A stretch of 41,644 nucleotides of DNA, taken from NCBI GenBank assembly GCA_005882775.1, contig VBDY01000124.1, positions 1 to 41,644 of the forward strand, read 5' to 3'. Positions 31,199-40,952 of this stretch are shown piece by piece. Position 1 is the first letter of the stretch; every line of letters starts with the position of its first letter. The notes beneath the pieces were generated by a model. That model ran no database searches. It saw only the letters and a list, made by a program, of their open reading frames with translations, and was not told where the DNA came from. The translations under genes and the position numbers were made by a program. Source of the stretch: Chloroflexota bacterium (lineage in GTDB: Bacteria; Chloroflexota; Dormibacteria; CF-121).

Positions 31199-32914
31199 TC
31201 AGCGGGAAGCGGTGACCGGCGACAGCTCCCGCACTGCGCGCAGGTCGCGAAGCTGCAGGCGAATGCGATCGAGTCCATCCCACCGCTCACAGAGGAGGGT
31301 ATAGATGATGTCGATCCGGCGGCCGCCCGGAAGGTGATCGAGCGCGGGCGCCTTGTCGAAGGCGATCGCCTCGGCACTGGCGGTGCGATCACGGAGCTGC
31401 ACACGAAGGTGCCTTCCATCGCTCCCGAAGGTTTCGCTGCGGAGGACTTCGACGTCTCGGCTCATGAGCAGCGGCTCCCGGTTGCCAACGCCAAAAGGCG
31501 CGAGCGTGTGGATCTCCTGATGGAGACTGGGCTTGAGATCCGCCAGCGCGGCCACCGCCTCCACCACCAGCGGGCGGCGGAACGCATCCCCATCGAGCCG
31601 CTCCGAGGCATAGGAGTTGAGACATTCGGCGAGATCGGCGAACCGGTCACGGGCGACGGTCAGACCCGCTGCCATGGCGTGACCGCCGTATCGCTCGAGC
31701 AGCGGCGCGCAATGTCGCAGGCATTCGACCAGGTGAAAGCCCTCGATGCTCCGAGCCGAGCCGCGGCATTCATCGCCGTCGAGGTTGAAGATGAAGGTCG
31801 GACGGTAGAACTCTTCGACCAGCTTGCTGGCTGCCAGACCCAGGACACCCAGGGGCCAGTGCGAAGCGCCGAGGACAATGGCCGCCTCGCCCTGGGCCAG
31901 CTCGGTTACCCGGGCGCGTGCCTCGCGGACGATAGTCGCGGTCGCCTGTTGACGCTCGGCATTCTGCTGCTGCAGCCGCTCAGCCAGCGGCACGGCCGCC
32001 TGTTCCGATGGCGCCATCAGGAGGTCGAGCGCCAGCATGGCGTCCTCCATCCGTCCGGCGGCGTTGATGCGGGGGCCGAGCTGGAAGGCGAGGTGCTCGG
32101 CCGTAACCGGCGGGGCGATGCCCGCGATCCGTAGCAGCGCGGCACATCCCGGGCTGGGTTCGCGGCTCAACCGCTGCAGTCCCGCCCTTACCAGAGCACG
32201 GTTCTCGCCCAGCAGGGGCACGACGTCCGCAACCGTCCCCAGTGCGATCAGGTCCAGCGATCCCGCGGGGTCGAACCGCCCGGGGAACGCCACCCGCTCG
32301 AGCGCCACCAGCAGCTTGTAAGCCACCCCGCACGCGGCCAGGCCGTCGAACGGATACGAGCAGTCGGGCTGCTTGGGATTGATCAGGGCATCGACAGGCG
32401 GCCGCTGCTCGCCGATCTCGTGGTGATCCGCAACGATCAGCTTCATCCCGGCGGGCCGCCCCTCGGCCACCGCGACCGAGTTTGTCCCGCAGTCGCATGC
32501 GATCACCAGGCGGGCGCCGCGTGAGTGCAGGTCGCGGAGCGCCTCGAGGTTGAGACCATAGCCCTCGCTGAACCGATTGGGGATGTAGGTGATCACGTCA
32601 GCGCCGGCTGCGGATAGGCCTCGGGCCAGGCTGGCACATGCAGTCACCCCGTCGGCGTCATAGTCGCCGTAGATGGCAATCCGGTGTCCCTCATCGACTG
32701 CCTCTTTGACCAATTCGCACGCGACGGCCATGTCTTTGAGCAAAAACGGGTCCGGTGCGCCGGCCAGATCGAGCCTGAGCCAGGGCTCGAGATGAGCCGG
32801 TGTGGTCAGGCCGCGTCCGTGGAGGACCTGGCGAAAAACTGTGGAAAACGCCTCGAGACCCGGCTGCGCCCGCAGCGGCTCAGGCAGGATCCAGTTGCGC
32901 CGTTCCTTCTTCAA
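31199..32914 (-). CDS. recJ: Single-stranded-DNA-specific exonuclease RecJ
   Basis: This 571-residue 5'-3' exonuclease acts in recombination and mismatch or base-excision repair. The DHH phosphoesterase motifs are present: GDYDADG at 83-89, DCGTN near 141, and the name-giving DHH at 163-165, then the DHHA1 motif GGHAMAAG near 415, and an OB-fold C-terminus. TTG 32914 is the start. A CATAAT box at 32923-32928 ends 8 bases upstream of it, so the transcript is probably leaderless. A GACAGG/CCTGTC inverted repeat lies just beyond the box. Confidence 0.94.
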   Translation of the reverse strand: MKKERRNWILPEPLRAQPGLEAFSTVFRQVLHGRGLTTPAHLEPWLRLDLAGAPDPFLLKDMAVACELVKEAVDEGHRIAIYGDYDADGVTACASLARGLSAAGADVITYIPNRFSEGYGLNLEALRDLHSRGARLVIACDCGTNSVAVAEGRPAGMKLIVADHHEIGEQRPPVDALINPKQPDCSYPFDGLAACGVAYKLLVALERVAFPGRFDPAGSLDLIALGTVADVVPLLGENRALVRAGLQRLSREPSPGCAALLRIAGIAPPVTAEHLAFQLGPRINAAGRMEDAMLALDLLMAPSEQAAVPLAERLQQQNAERQQATATIVREARARVTELAQGEAAIVLGASHWPLGVLGLAASKLVEEFYRPTFIFNLDGDECRGSARSIEGFHLVECLRHCAPLLERYGGHAMAAGLTVARDRFADLAECLNSYASERLDGDAFRRPLVVEAVAALADLKPSLHQEIHTLAPFGVGNREPLLMSRDVEVLRSETFGSDGRHLRVQLRDRTASAEAIAFDKAPALDHLPGGRRIDIIYTLLCERWDGLDRIRLQLRDLRAVRELSPVTASR

Positions 32915-32961
32915 CCCGGGGCATTATGGCACCGGGGTGTGACAGGTGCCTGTCGCAGTTT

Positions 32962-33993
32962 TCAGGCGGCGCCGAGAGCTTCCGTTGAAGCCACCAGCAC
33001 CGGCGGGCGGCGCTCCTTCGTCCAGTTCAGAGACAAAATCACCCCCAGGAGCAGCGCCGTCCCGACCACCTGGGCCGGGAAATAGAAAGGTTGCCCAAAG
33101 CCCCAGGGATAGGGCAAAGCGGCAAGAAGCTGGATGGTGACGGGCAGGGTGAGCTCCGCAATCGTGGCAAGCGATGCGGGCGTGCTGACCAGGCCGCGGT
33201 AATAGATGAGAAGGCCGATCACGCCGGGAACGATCGCGATGTACAGGAAGTTGGGCAGGAAGTACGACAGCTGATAGTGGCTGAAGCCGCTCAGACCACC
33301 CTCGATCAGGACGATCGCAACCAGGACCGGCAGCGCCACAGTGAAGCGCAGAGCAGTCGTGGTTTGAAAGCTCAGGTCGCGGAGCACAAAGCGACCGAAG
33401 ACGGTGCCAGCCGCCCATAGCACCGCTGCGCCCAGGCCTTCCAGCCCTGCCACCAGACGAGTGTCCGCCGTCCCGGCCAGCTGCCCTCCTTGCAGAACGG
33501 CCAGCGGTTCACCGGGATCACGCGCAAACACCACCAGATACACGCCCACCATGCCCACGGCGGCGAGAGGCCAGAACCAGGGACGGCGTCGCTCGCCCAG
33601 GATGATCCAGGCGAGGGCGATGGCAATCAACGGTTGGGTCTGCTGGGCGATATATGTGACCGCGAATACGTGATGGGCAAAGGACTTGGTAAAGAGCCAG
33701 GTGGCAATCGCCTGCGGCCCGACGCCGATGATCAGGACGCCGAGCCAGCGCGAACCGGTAAGGCTACGAAGCTCGGCGAAGCCGCGGATCAGGAATGGCA
33801 GCAGGATGAGGGTGACCAGGGCGTCCTCCATGACGACGATCTGCGAGGCAGAGAGGTGCTCTGTCAGAGGGTTCCTGAAGTACGCGTCCGAGACCCAGAG
33901 GATGGCGGCAAACGCGATCAAAAGGACTGAGAAGCGATCCGGAAAACTCTGTCGCCGAGACGCCGGGTGGGTCTTGCGTGCCGTCGCCGCCAT
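32962..33993 (-). CDS. EamA-family transporter, predicted riboflavin importer (RibN-like)
   Basis: This membrane protein of about 343 residues has ten hydrophobic helices in two repeated EamA halves, the drug/metabolite transporter fold. Helix 3-4 with GVGPQAIATWLF and the LGERRRPWF loop are typical. The EamA family alone does not tell the substrate, but the gene lies directly downstream of an FMN riboswitch, as do the RibN riboflavin importers of this family. ATG 33993 has GGGAG 6 bases upstream; the ATG one codon earlier is possible. It is downstream of purH on the same strand. Confidence 0.88.
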   Translation of the reverse strand: MAATARKTHPASRRQSFPDRFSVLLIAFAAILWVSDAYFRNPLTEHLSASQIVVMEDALVTLILLPFLIRGFAELRSLTGSRWLGVLIIGVGPQAIATWLFTKSFAHHVFAVTYIAQQTQPLIAIALAWIILGERRRPWFWPLAAVGMVGVYLVVFARDPGEPLAVLQGGQLAGTADTRLVAGLEGLGAAVLWAAGTVFGRFVLRDLSFQTTTALRFTVALPVLVAIVLIEGGLSGFSHYQLSYFLPNFLYIAIVPGVIGLLIYYRGLVSTPASLATIAELTLPVTIQLLAALPYPWGFGQPFYFPAQVVGTALLLGVILSLNWTKERRPPVLVASTEALGAA

Positions 33994-34055
33994 CATGCAC
34001 TCCCGGACATCGGGGCAGAAATTGAGCGGTGCGCTAGCGCGCCAGCCGCCCTAGG

Positions 34056-34182
34056 GGTCTTCTTCCATCCCGACTTTACGGTCGGCCCCGGAGTTGGGCT
34101 CTAGCCTTCACCGGATCATGCGATGTCGATCGCTCGCGGGCTTTACCGCCGATCGGGGAGTCTCACCCCTGCCCCGAAGACC
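34056..34182 (-). promoter_or_regulatory. FMN riboswitch (RFN element)
   Basis: Read on the minus strand, the conserved RFN blocks occur in order: CGGGGCAGGGGTGA, GGCGGTAAAGCCCGCGAGC, ATCCGGTGAAGGC, CCGACCGTAAAGTCGG and GGATGGAAGAAG. A perfect 7-pair P1 stem joins GGTCTTC (34176-34182) and GAAGACC (34056-34062). The next gene is the EamA transporter. Between them a GCGC/GCGC-centred hairpin (about 34027-34050) could be part of the expression platform. There is no long T-run, so translation control is the more likely mode. FMN should lower expression. Confidence 0.93.
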
Positions 34183-34206
34183 TGAAGCAACAATAACAAG
34201 TTCGGG

Positions 34207-35727
34207 CTAGTGGCGAAAATGGCGCTCGCCGGTGAAGACCATGGCGACCCCGGCAGCGTCGGCGGCGGCTATCACGTCGGCGTCCTTGACCGACCCGCCG
34301 GGTTGGACGATAGCTCGAACGCCGGCTCGCGCCGCGACCTCGACACCATCCGGATAGGGGAAGAATCCGTCACTCGCGAGCACGGCGCCATGGGCGCGCT
34401 TGTCCGCGCGGCGGACGGCAAGCTCGACCGCCTCGACCCGGCTCATCTGTCCGGCGCCAATTCCGACGGCCACACCATGCTTGGTCAGCACGATCGCGTT
34501 CGAGCGCACGTGTTTGACCACGCTCCAGGCCAGCTGAAGGTCCTTCCAGCCGGCCTGGTCAGGCTGCGCAGACGTCACCACCCGAGCTTCGCCGAGCGCG
34601 CTCCCAATGTCGTCACTGGTCTGGACCAGAAAGCCGCCCGTAATGGGACGCATATCGAAGGCTGGTGTGGCCGGACCGCGCCCGGGCTGCAGGATGCGGA
34701 GCTTAGGCCGGGCCGTCAGCACCTGGAGGGCGCCCTCGTCGAACGATGGCGCGATCACCACCTCGAGGAAGGTCTGGACCAGCTGCTCGGCGGTTGTCCC
34801 ATCGACTGGCCGGTTCAGGGCTACGATTCCGCCAAATGCCGATCGCGGATCGCAGGCGAGCGCGTCCACATAAGCCTGCGTGAGATCGTGGCCGATGGCC
34901 ACGCCGCAGGGGTTCGCGTGCTTGATGATGGCCGCGACGGGATCGGCGAACTCCGATACCAGGGACCAGGCGGCTTGCGCGTCGAGCAGATTGTTGTAGG
35001 AGAGCTCGAGCCCCTGCCATTGCTTGGCTCCGGCGATCCCGCCGCCGTCGACGGTGCGATACAGCGCTGCCGCCTGGTGCGGGTTCTCGCCGTAGCGAAG
35101 GTCTCGGACTTTATGCCCGCCGATGGTGAAATCGAGCGCGAGCGGTTGCGCCTTCGCGCCGTTGTGCAGGTGACCGGCAATGGCTGCGTCGTAGGCGGCG
35201 GTGTGCGCGAAGGCGACTGCCGCCAGGTGACGCCGGACCTGGGGCCGAATGCCATCCGGCCGGCGCAGCTCCTCGAGCACCATCGGGTAGTCGCGCGGAC
35301 GGACCACAGGAAGCACGTGATCGTAGTTCTTTGCCGCCCCGCGCAGCAAAGTGACGCCGCCAATGTCGATTGACTCGAGGGCATCGAGCCCGGTCGCGCC
35401 GGAGGCCACCGTATCGACGAACGGGTAGAGGTTGACGACGACAACGTCTATCAACGGCAGGCCCCGCTCCTCGAGCTCCCTCATGTGTCGCGGCTCCTCG
35501 CGCCGAGCGAGGATGCCCGCGTGGACATTGGGGTGGAGGGTCTTGACGCGACCGTCCAGCATCTCGGAGAACCCGGTCAGCTCCTGGAGGGCGCGGACCT
35601 CGACGCCGGCTTCGCGAAGCGCTCGCTCGGTACCGCCGGTGGCAAAGAGTTTTACTTCAAGCTGAGCCAGGCCCCGAGCAAAGTCGACCAGTCCCGCCTT
35701 GTCGGAGACGCTCAGGAGGGCATTCAC
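34207..35727 (-). CDS. purH: Bifunctional AICAR transformylase / IMP cyclohydrolase
   Basis: This 506-residue enzyme does the last two steps to IMP. The N-terminal cyclohydrolase (MGS-like) domain has [11 protein letters not shown] and the KTLHP motif (62-66). The C-terminal transformylase domain has [10 protein letters not shown] and [13 protein letters not shown] with the catalytic Lys-His. GTG 35727 overlaps the purN stop by 4 bases. It is the last gene of the purine operon and ends 24 bases before the FMN riboswitch, so the riboswitch may be reached by read-through as well as by its own promoter (TG-N-TATTGT at about 34190-34198). Confidence 0.96.
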   Translation of the reverse strand: MNALLSVSDKAGLVDFARGLAQLEVKLFATGGTERALREAGVEVRALQELTGFSEMLDGRVKTLHPNVHAGILARREEPRHMRELEERGLPLIDVVVVNLYPFVDTVASGATGLDALESIDIGGVTLLRGAAKNYDHVLPVVRPRDYPMVLEELRRPDGIRPQVRRHLAAVAFAHTAAYDAAIAGHLHNGAKAQPLALDFTIGGHKVRDLRYGENPHQAAALYRTVDGGGIAGAKQWQGLELSYNNLLDAQAAWSLVSEFADPVAAIIKHANPCGVAIGHDLTQAYVDALACDPRSAFGGIVALNRPVDGTTAEQLVQTFLEVVIAPSFDEGALQVLTARPKLRILQPGRGPATPAFDMRPITGGFLVQTSDDIGSALGEARVVTSAQPDQAGWKDLQLAWSVVKHVRSNAIVLTKHGVAVGIGAGQMSRVEAVELAVRRADKRAHGAVLASDGFFPYPDGVEVAARAGVRAIVQPGGSVKDADVIAAADAAGVAMVFTGERHFRH

Positions 35728-36317
35728 CGGCGCAGGCTGGGCTCGTGCTCGGCGATCTGCCTGACGATCTCCGGCAGCAGCCGATGTTCCTCGGCCTTGA
35801 TCCGGGCGTGCAGGCGCGCCGGGGTGTCACCGGATAGCACCGGGACTCGGCGCTGGCCCAGGATCGGCCCGGCATCGACGTCGTCCGTCACCAGGTGGAC
35901 CGTGCAGCCGGTCTCCGAGACGCCCGCGGCCAGCGCCCGGTCCACCGCGTCCATCGAGCCCTTGAAGGCCGGCAACAGTGAAGGATGGACGTTGAGGATC
36001 CGGCCCAGGAATTGCCCGGTGAACCCGGGCGTCAGGATCGAGTCGTAACCGGCGCAAACCACCAGCTCAACACTCCGCGCCTTCAGTGCCGCGGCCATCG
36101 CCTGGTCGCGCGCATCGCGGCTCGGAAAATTAGCCCGCAGAAAGGCTGCTGTCTCAATGCCTGCCGAGCGCGCATGGTCCAGCGCAGGCGCCGCACGGTT
36201 GGCACACACGATCACGACCTGCGCCGGATAGCCAGGGGCACGGCTGGCTGAGATCAGGGCTTGCAGGTTGCTGCCCTGGCCCGACACCAGGACCCCCACC
36301 CTCAGCCGGTCTTTCAC
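35724..36317 (-). CDS. purN: Phosphoribosylglycinamide formyltransferase
   Basis: This 197-residue enzyme transfers a formyl group from 10-formyl-THF to GAR. The N-terminal VGVLVSGQGSNLQALI is the substrate loop, and NVHPSLLPAFKG holds Asn109 and His111; Asp145 in TVHLVTDDVDAGPI completes the catalytic trio. GTG 36317 overlaps the purM stop by 4 bases. The frame continues upstream into purM, but that part is not family-like. Confidence 0.95.
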   Translation of the reverse strand: MKDRLRVGVLVSGQGSNLQALISASRAPGYPAQVVIVCANRAAPALDHARSAGIETAAFLRANFPSRDARDQAMAAALKARSVELVVCAGYDSILTPGFTGQFLGRILNVHPSLLPAFKGSMDAVDRALAAGVSETGCTVHLVTDDVDAGPILGQRRVPVLSGDTPARLHARIKAEEHRLLPEIVRQIAEHEPSLRR

Positions 36318-37318
36318 TCGATGATCTGGACGCGAGGTTGCTGCGCGGGGACAACCCGGCCCACCGCGTAGGCGTGACCCTCGAGCGCATCGATCGACCT
36401 GGCGGCGTCCTCGCTGGCGACGACGGCGACCATCCCGACGCCCATGTTGAAGGTGCGCCACATCTCGTCGTCGGGCACGAATGGGTTGAGATATCCAAAT
36501 ATGGCAGGCTCCGGCCAGCGCCCCCGCTCGATCACGGCGCCAAGGCCGGCTGGCAAGATGCGCGGCACGTTCCCGGGTAGTCCCCCACCGGTGATGTGGG
36601 CCAGGCCCTTGACATGTACATCGGCGCGCAGCCGACGGACCGGCTCCAGGTAGCAGGTGTGAGGCTCTAGCAGAGCGTCGAGAACCGTCTGGTCATCGTC
36701 GATTGGCTGAGCCAGGCTCTGGCCTGGAATCACACGGCGAGCCAGGCTGTATCCATTCGTATGCAGGCCGTTGGAGGGCAGTCCAAGGAGGACATCGCCC
36801 TCTCTGATCTCGGTCGTGTCGATCAGCCGGTCGCGCTCCACCACGCCCACCATGAACCCGGCGACATCATAGGTGCCGTTCGCGTACAGGTCGCGCAGCT
36901 CGGCGGTCTCGCCTCCGAGCAATGTGCAGTCGACCGCCCTGCAGGCCTGGGCAATGCCCTGCACAATCTCGGCGACGACCGGCGGATCGAGCCGGTTCAC
37001 ACCGACATAGTCGAGGAAGAACAGCGGGTCCGCACCCGAGGTGAGTACGTCGTTGACGCAGTGATTGACGATGTCCACGCCCAGCGAGCGATGCCGGCCG
37101 TGCGCCGCTGCCAGGAGAACCTTCGAGCCCACGCTGTCGGTGGTGGCGACCAGCACGGGCTGCCGGTAGCGCGACGTCTCCAGCGCAAACAGCCCGCTGA
37201 ACGGACCCACCCCGGCCAGCACCTCTGACCGATAGGTCGCGGCCGCCACCGGCTTGATCAACTCGACCACTTGCTCGCCTGCGTCGATATCGACCCCGGC
37301 CTCGCGATAAGTCGCCAT
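36314..37318 (-). CDS. purM: Phosphoribosylformylglycinamidine cyclo-ligase (AIR synthase)
   Basis: This 334-residue ATP-dependent enzyme closes the imidazole ring of AIR. The start TYREAGVDIDAGEQVVELIK is characteristic. Further landmarks are ATTDSVGSKV, the GGETAEL motif with the nucleotide-binding acidic residues, and GLPSNGLHTNGYSLAR and ITGGGLPGNVPRILP. Its ATG shares one base with the purF stop (TGATG). The length is as usual. Confidence 0.96.
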   Translation of the reverse strand: MATYREAGVDIDAGEQVVELIKPVAAATYRSEVLAGVGPFSGLFALETSRYRQPVLVATTDSVGSKVLLAAAHGRHRSLGVDIVNHCVNDVLTSGADPLFFLDYVGVNRLDPPVVAEIVQGIAQACRAVDCTLLGGETAELRDLYANGTYDVAGFMVGVVERDRLIDTTEIREGDVLLGLPSNGLHTNGYSLARRVIPGQSLAQPIDDDQTVLDALLEPHTCYLEPVRRLRADVHVKGLAHITGGGLPGNVPRILPAGLGAVIERGRWPEPAIFGYLNPFVPDDEMWRTFNMGVGMVAVVASEDAARSIDALEGHAYAVGRVVPAQQPRVQIIE

Positions 37319-38754
37319 CAGTCGGCTACCGCCGTCTCGAGCGCCAGCTTGTCCATCTCGAGCTGCACCGGGACCGGCACCGGGTAGTCACCATCGAAGC
37401 AGGCCATGCAGAACCCAGTGACATTCTTGACTGCCCGGAAAAGACCCTGCTTGCTCAGGTATCGGAGGGAATCGGCGCCTATCACGCGCTCGACTTCTTC
37501 CACCGTCCTCCCGGACGCGATCAGCTCAGTACGGCTGGCGATATCGATCCCCATGAAGCAGGGCCACTGAATCGGCGGGCTGCTGACGCGCATGTGCACC
37601 TCTTTCGTCCCGGCCTGGCGGAGCTCCTCGACGATCTTGCGGCTGGTAGTGCCACGCACGATGGAGTCGTCCACCAGGACCACCCGTTTGCCGCGGAGGA
37701 TCTCGCGCAGAGGGTTGAATTTCAACTTGATGCCAACGTTACGAAGACGTTGGTTCGGTTGTATGAACGTCCGGGTGATGTACCGGCTCTTGATCAGCCC
37801 TTCGCTGTAAGCGATGCCGCTCTGTTCGGCGAAGCCGACCGCGGCCGGCGTGCCTGAGTCCGGTAGGGAGATCACGATATCGGCGTCGGCCGGCGCCTCG
37901 ATGGCGAGCTGGCGACCCATATTGCGGCGGGCCTCGTAGAGCGACTGTCCCTGCAGCTGCGAGTCCGGCCTGGCGAAGTAGATGAACTCGAACATACACA
38001 TCGCCTTGCGGTGCGAAGGCATAAGTTGATGCGGCTGCGGCTCTCCGTCGCCGAGTACGATCGCCTCGCCCGGCTCGACCTCGCGGACCAGCTCCGCCCC
38101 GACCGTGTCCAGGGCGCAGGTTTCCGAGGCGATGATGGCGCCACCTTCCGGTAGGCGGCCCAGGCACAATGGCCGTATCCCCAGGGGGTCACGCACGCCG
38201 ATCAGCCGGTCACGCGTCAGGATCAGCAGGCAGTAGGCGCCCTGCAGCTGGGGTAAGGCCCGCCTGATCACCGAGAGCAGGTCGAACCCAGGCGTATTCG
38301 CGAGCAACTCGGCGATGACCTCGGTATCGCTCGAGGTCTTGAAGCGCACACCGTCCCGCTCCAGCGCCGCGCGGAGCGTGGTTGCGTTCGTCAGGTTGCC
38401 GTTATGCCCGATCGCGACCGGGCCCAGCTGCGGATGCTCGACCACGATCGGCTGGGCGTTTTCGAGCCGGTTCGACCCGGTGGTGGAATATCGAGTGTGA
38501 CCCAGGGCCAGGTGACCGACGAGCCGGTCGAGCGCGGCCTCGTCGAACGCCTGGGCGACCAGCCCCATGCCCTTGTGAAGACGCATCTGGGAGCCGTCGC
38601 TCACCGCGATCCCTGCGCTTTCCTGGCCCCGGTGCTGCAGTGCGTACAGGCCGAAATAGGTAAGGTTGGCGACCTCCTCGCCCGCGGCGTCGATGCCAAA
38701 GAGGCCACACGCTTCATGCATTCGCTCGAGCGCGAGAGGGGAGTCGCGTCTCAC
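37318..38754 (-). CDS. purF: Amidophosphoribosyltransferase (Fe-S type)
   Basis: This 478-residue enzyme makes phosphoribosylamine from PRPP and glutamine, the first purine step. The nucleophile is Cys16 in ACGLFGI, which must become N-terminal after removal of a propeptide of 15 residues. [10 protein letters not shown] and GHNGNL belong to the glutaminase domain. The PRPP loop [13 protein letters not shown] is at 358-370. Cysteines 253, 399, 449 and 452 fall at the four cluster-ligand positions of Bacillus PurF, so an oxygen-sensitive 4Fe-4S cluster is expected. GTG 38754 gives the operon's usual 4-base overlap; GTG 38757 and ATG 38721 are alternatives. Confidence 0.95.
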   Translation of the reverse strand: MRRDSPLALERMHEACGLFGIDAAGEEVANLTYFGLYALQHRGQESAGIAVSDGSQMRLHKGMGLVAQAFDEAALDRLVGHLALGHTRYSTTGSNRLENAQPIVVEHPQLGPVAIGHNGNLTNATTLRAALERDGVRFKTSSDTEVIAELLANTPGFDLLSVIRRALPQLQGAYCLLILTRDRLIGVRDPLGIRPLCLGRLPEGGAIIASETCALDTVGAELVREVEPGEAIVLGDGEPQPHQLMPSHRKAMCMFEFIYFARPDSQLQGQSLYEARRNMGRQLAIEAPADADIVISLPDSGTPAAVGFAEQSGIAYSEGLIKSRYITRTFIQPNQRLRNVGIKLKFNPLREILRGKRVVLVDDSIVRGTTSRKIVEELRQAGTKEVHMRVSSPPIQWPCFMGIDIASRTELIASGRTVEEVERVIGADSLRYLSKQGLFRAVKNVTGFCMACFDGDYPVPVPVQLEMDKLALETAVAD

Positions 38755-40952
38755 CACGGCGTCTCCCAGGCCTGGCGCACCCGGTCGAGGCTGAGCCGGA
38801 CGGGTCCGACCTGCAGCTCGTCGCCGCCGACGACGCCGAGCGCGTGTGCCGGGACACGCTGGCTGGTCAGGATCGACCGCAGCTCGGGGACCCGGCGCGG
38901 CTCGACGCTGATGATGATCCTCCCCTGCGACTCACCAAAGTAGGTTGCAGCCGGGCTGGCCCCGCTGCTCAATGCCGGGCACTGAACGCCCAAGCCGGCG
39001 AACAGAGCGGCTTCGGCCAGCGCCACCAGCGTGCCTCCTTCGGCCACGTCATGCGCGGAGCGCACGATGCCTCGGGCTATCCCTGCCAGCACCGCGTTGT
39101 GCAGGTCGCGCTCGGCTGCCATGTCAACCCTGGGCGGCTCGCCCGCATCTCTGGCTGCTGGCCCCTCGCCGACTCCCAGTGCTCCCGCCGAGGCAAACAG
39201 TCGTGAATACTCGCTACCAGCCAGCTCCTCACGCGTATCGCCGAGCAAGAAAATCAAGTCGCCCGCTCGACGGAATCCTGCCGGACAGCGCAGGGAGAGG
39301 TCTTCGAGCAGTCCGACCATACCGATCACGGGGGTTGGCGGAATGTTGCGACCGCTGGTCTCGTTGTAGAGGCTGACGTTCCCACTCACCACGGGAAGCT
39401 CGAAAGCTCGGCAGGCATCGGCCAGGCCTCGCACGGACTCCTGCAACTGCCAGAAAACGTGCGGCCGGTCGGGGTTCCCGAAGTTCAGACAGTTTGTAAC
39501 CGCCAGGGGCCGGGCGCCGGTGCAGACGATGTTGCGGGCCGCTTCCGCGACCGCAGCCCTGGTGCCGGCGTAAGGATCGAGCGCGACGTACCAGGGATTT
39601 CCATCCGTTGTCAGCGCCAGGCCCTTGTTGGTCCCCGGGACTCGCAGCAGGGCCGCGTCGAAGCCCGGACCGAACACAGTGTTGTCCTGGACCTGGTGGT
39701 CATAGGTTCGAAAGATGGGCCGGCGGCTTCGCAGGTTGGGTCGTGCCAGCATCTGCAGGAGCGTAGCCGCGGGGTCCACGAGGGGCGGGACCGGCACAGA
39801 TGTGGGTGGCGGACCCGGTGCGCTGGGCGGTGTTCGCAGCGGGACTCCGTCGACGAGGGCGGACAGGGGCAGGTCGGCCGCGACGTCGCGGCCATCGCGG
39901 ACCCGTACCCGACGGTCGGACGTGATCCGGCCTACCCGATCGGCGTGCAGCTCGAAGGCATCGAAGATGGCGCGAGCCTTGGTCTCTCCGCCCGGTTGGA
40001 TGACGACCAGCATCCGCTCCTGGGACTCGGACAGCATCACGTCGTAGGCAGTCATGCCGCGCTCGCGCCGGCTGACCCGAGCCACGTCGAGGTCAACCCC
40101 GCGTCCGCCCCGATGCGCCACCTCGCAGGCGGCGCTGGTCAGCCCGGCGGCACCCAGGTCCTGGATCGCGGTGACCTCTTCGAGCTCGTTGAGCTGGAGG
40201 CAGGCCTCACAAAGCAGCTTCTCCAGGAAAGGATTGCCGACCTGCACCGCCGGGCGCCGAGTATGGGACCCCTCGTCCAGCTCCACCGAGGCAAAGGTCG
40301 CGCCGTGGATACCGTCACGTCCGGTGTCGGCACCTACCAGCAACAGGATGTCGCCCGTACGGTCGGCACGCGCCGTCCGAATCCGGTCGCTCCGGACCAG
40401 GCCGACGCACATCGCGTTCACGATCGGGTTGTCGGCATATCCATCGTCGAAGTAGACTTCGCCGCCGACCGTCGGGCATCCAAAACAGTTGCCGTAGCCG
40501 CCAATCCCGGCCACCACGCCCTGGAAGAGGTATCGATTGCGCCCGCCGTCGGGTATGCCGAAGCGCAGCGAATCCAGGACGGCAATCGGACGCGCCCCCA
40601 TTGCGAATACGTCCCTGAGGATGCCGCCGACTCCGGTCGCCGCCCCCTGGTAGGGCTCGATCGCCGATGGGTGATTGTGTGACTCGATCTTGAAAACCAC
40701 CGCCAGCCCGTCGCCAATGTCGACGATCCCGGCGTTCTCTCCCGGCCCCTGAAGGACGCCCGGGCCGCTGGAGGGCAGGTCACGGAGCAGCGGCTTCGAC
40801 GTCTTGTAGCCGCAGTGCTCACTCCAGAGCGCGCCGAACATGCCCAGCTCCAGGTGGTTGGGCTCGCGTCCGAGCTTCTCCAGGATCACCTCATACTCCC
40901 GGGAACTGAGCGCGACGGCGCGCAGGTCGCGCTCCGGCGCGGCTACCGGCAT
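38751..40952 (-). CDS. purL: Phosphoribosylformylglycinamidine synthase subunit PurL
   Basis: This 733-residue protein is the ATP-dependent synthetase of the small-type (PurLQS) FGAM synthase. WSEHCGYK with His46, the [25 protein letters not shown] block, GDGIHGATF and the later DNTVFGPG and TNCLNFGNP segments are standard. It depends on PurQ for ammonia, whose gene immediately precedes it (one-base TGATG overlap), and on PurS, not seen here and presumably upstream. The length fits the ~740-residue class rather than the 1300-residue fused type. Confidence 0.96.
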   Translation of the reverse strand: MPVAAPERDLRAVALSSREYEVILEKLGREPNHLELGMFGALWSEHCGYKTSKPLLRDLPSSGPGVLQGPGENAGIVDIGDGLAVVFKIESHNHPSAIEPYQGAATGVGGILRDVFAMGARPIAVLDSLRFGIPDGGRNRYLFQGVVAGIGGYGNCFGCPTVGGEVYFDDGYADNPIVNAMCVGLVRSDRIRTARADRTGDILLLVGADTGRDGIHGATFASVELDEGSHTRRPAVQVGNPFLEKLLCEACLQLNELEEVTAIQDLGAAGLTSAACEVAHRGGRGVDLDVARVSRRERGMTAYDVMLSESQERMLVVIQPGGETKARAIFDAFELHADRVGRITSDRRVRVRDGRDVAADLPLSALVDGVPLRTPPSAPGPPPTSVPVPPLVDPAATLLQMLARPNLRSRRPIFRTYDHQVQDNTVFGPGFDAALLRVPGTNKGLALTTDGNPWYVALDPYAGTRAAVAEAARNIVCTGARPLAVTNCLNFGNPDRPHVFWQLQESVRGLADACRAFELPVVSGNVSLYNETSGRNIPPTPVIGMVGLLEDLSLRCPAGFRRAGDLIFLLGDTREELAGSEYSRLFASAGALGVGEGPAARDAGEPPRVDMAAERDLHNAVLAGIARGIVRSAHDVAEGGTLVALAEAALFAGLGVQCPALSSGASPAATYFGESQGRIIISVEPRRVPELRSILTSQRVPAHALGVVGGDELQVGPVRLSLDRVRQAWETPW

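Noticed and set aside
34210-35373. 387-residue open frame on the plus strand inside purH
   Set aside because: It mirrors purH over its whole length and shows no recognisable domain.
39459-40682. 407-residue open frame on the plus strand inside purL
   Set aside because: It is antisense to a fully conserved purL, has no family-like segment and arises from the GC-biased third codon positions of the real gene.
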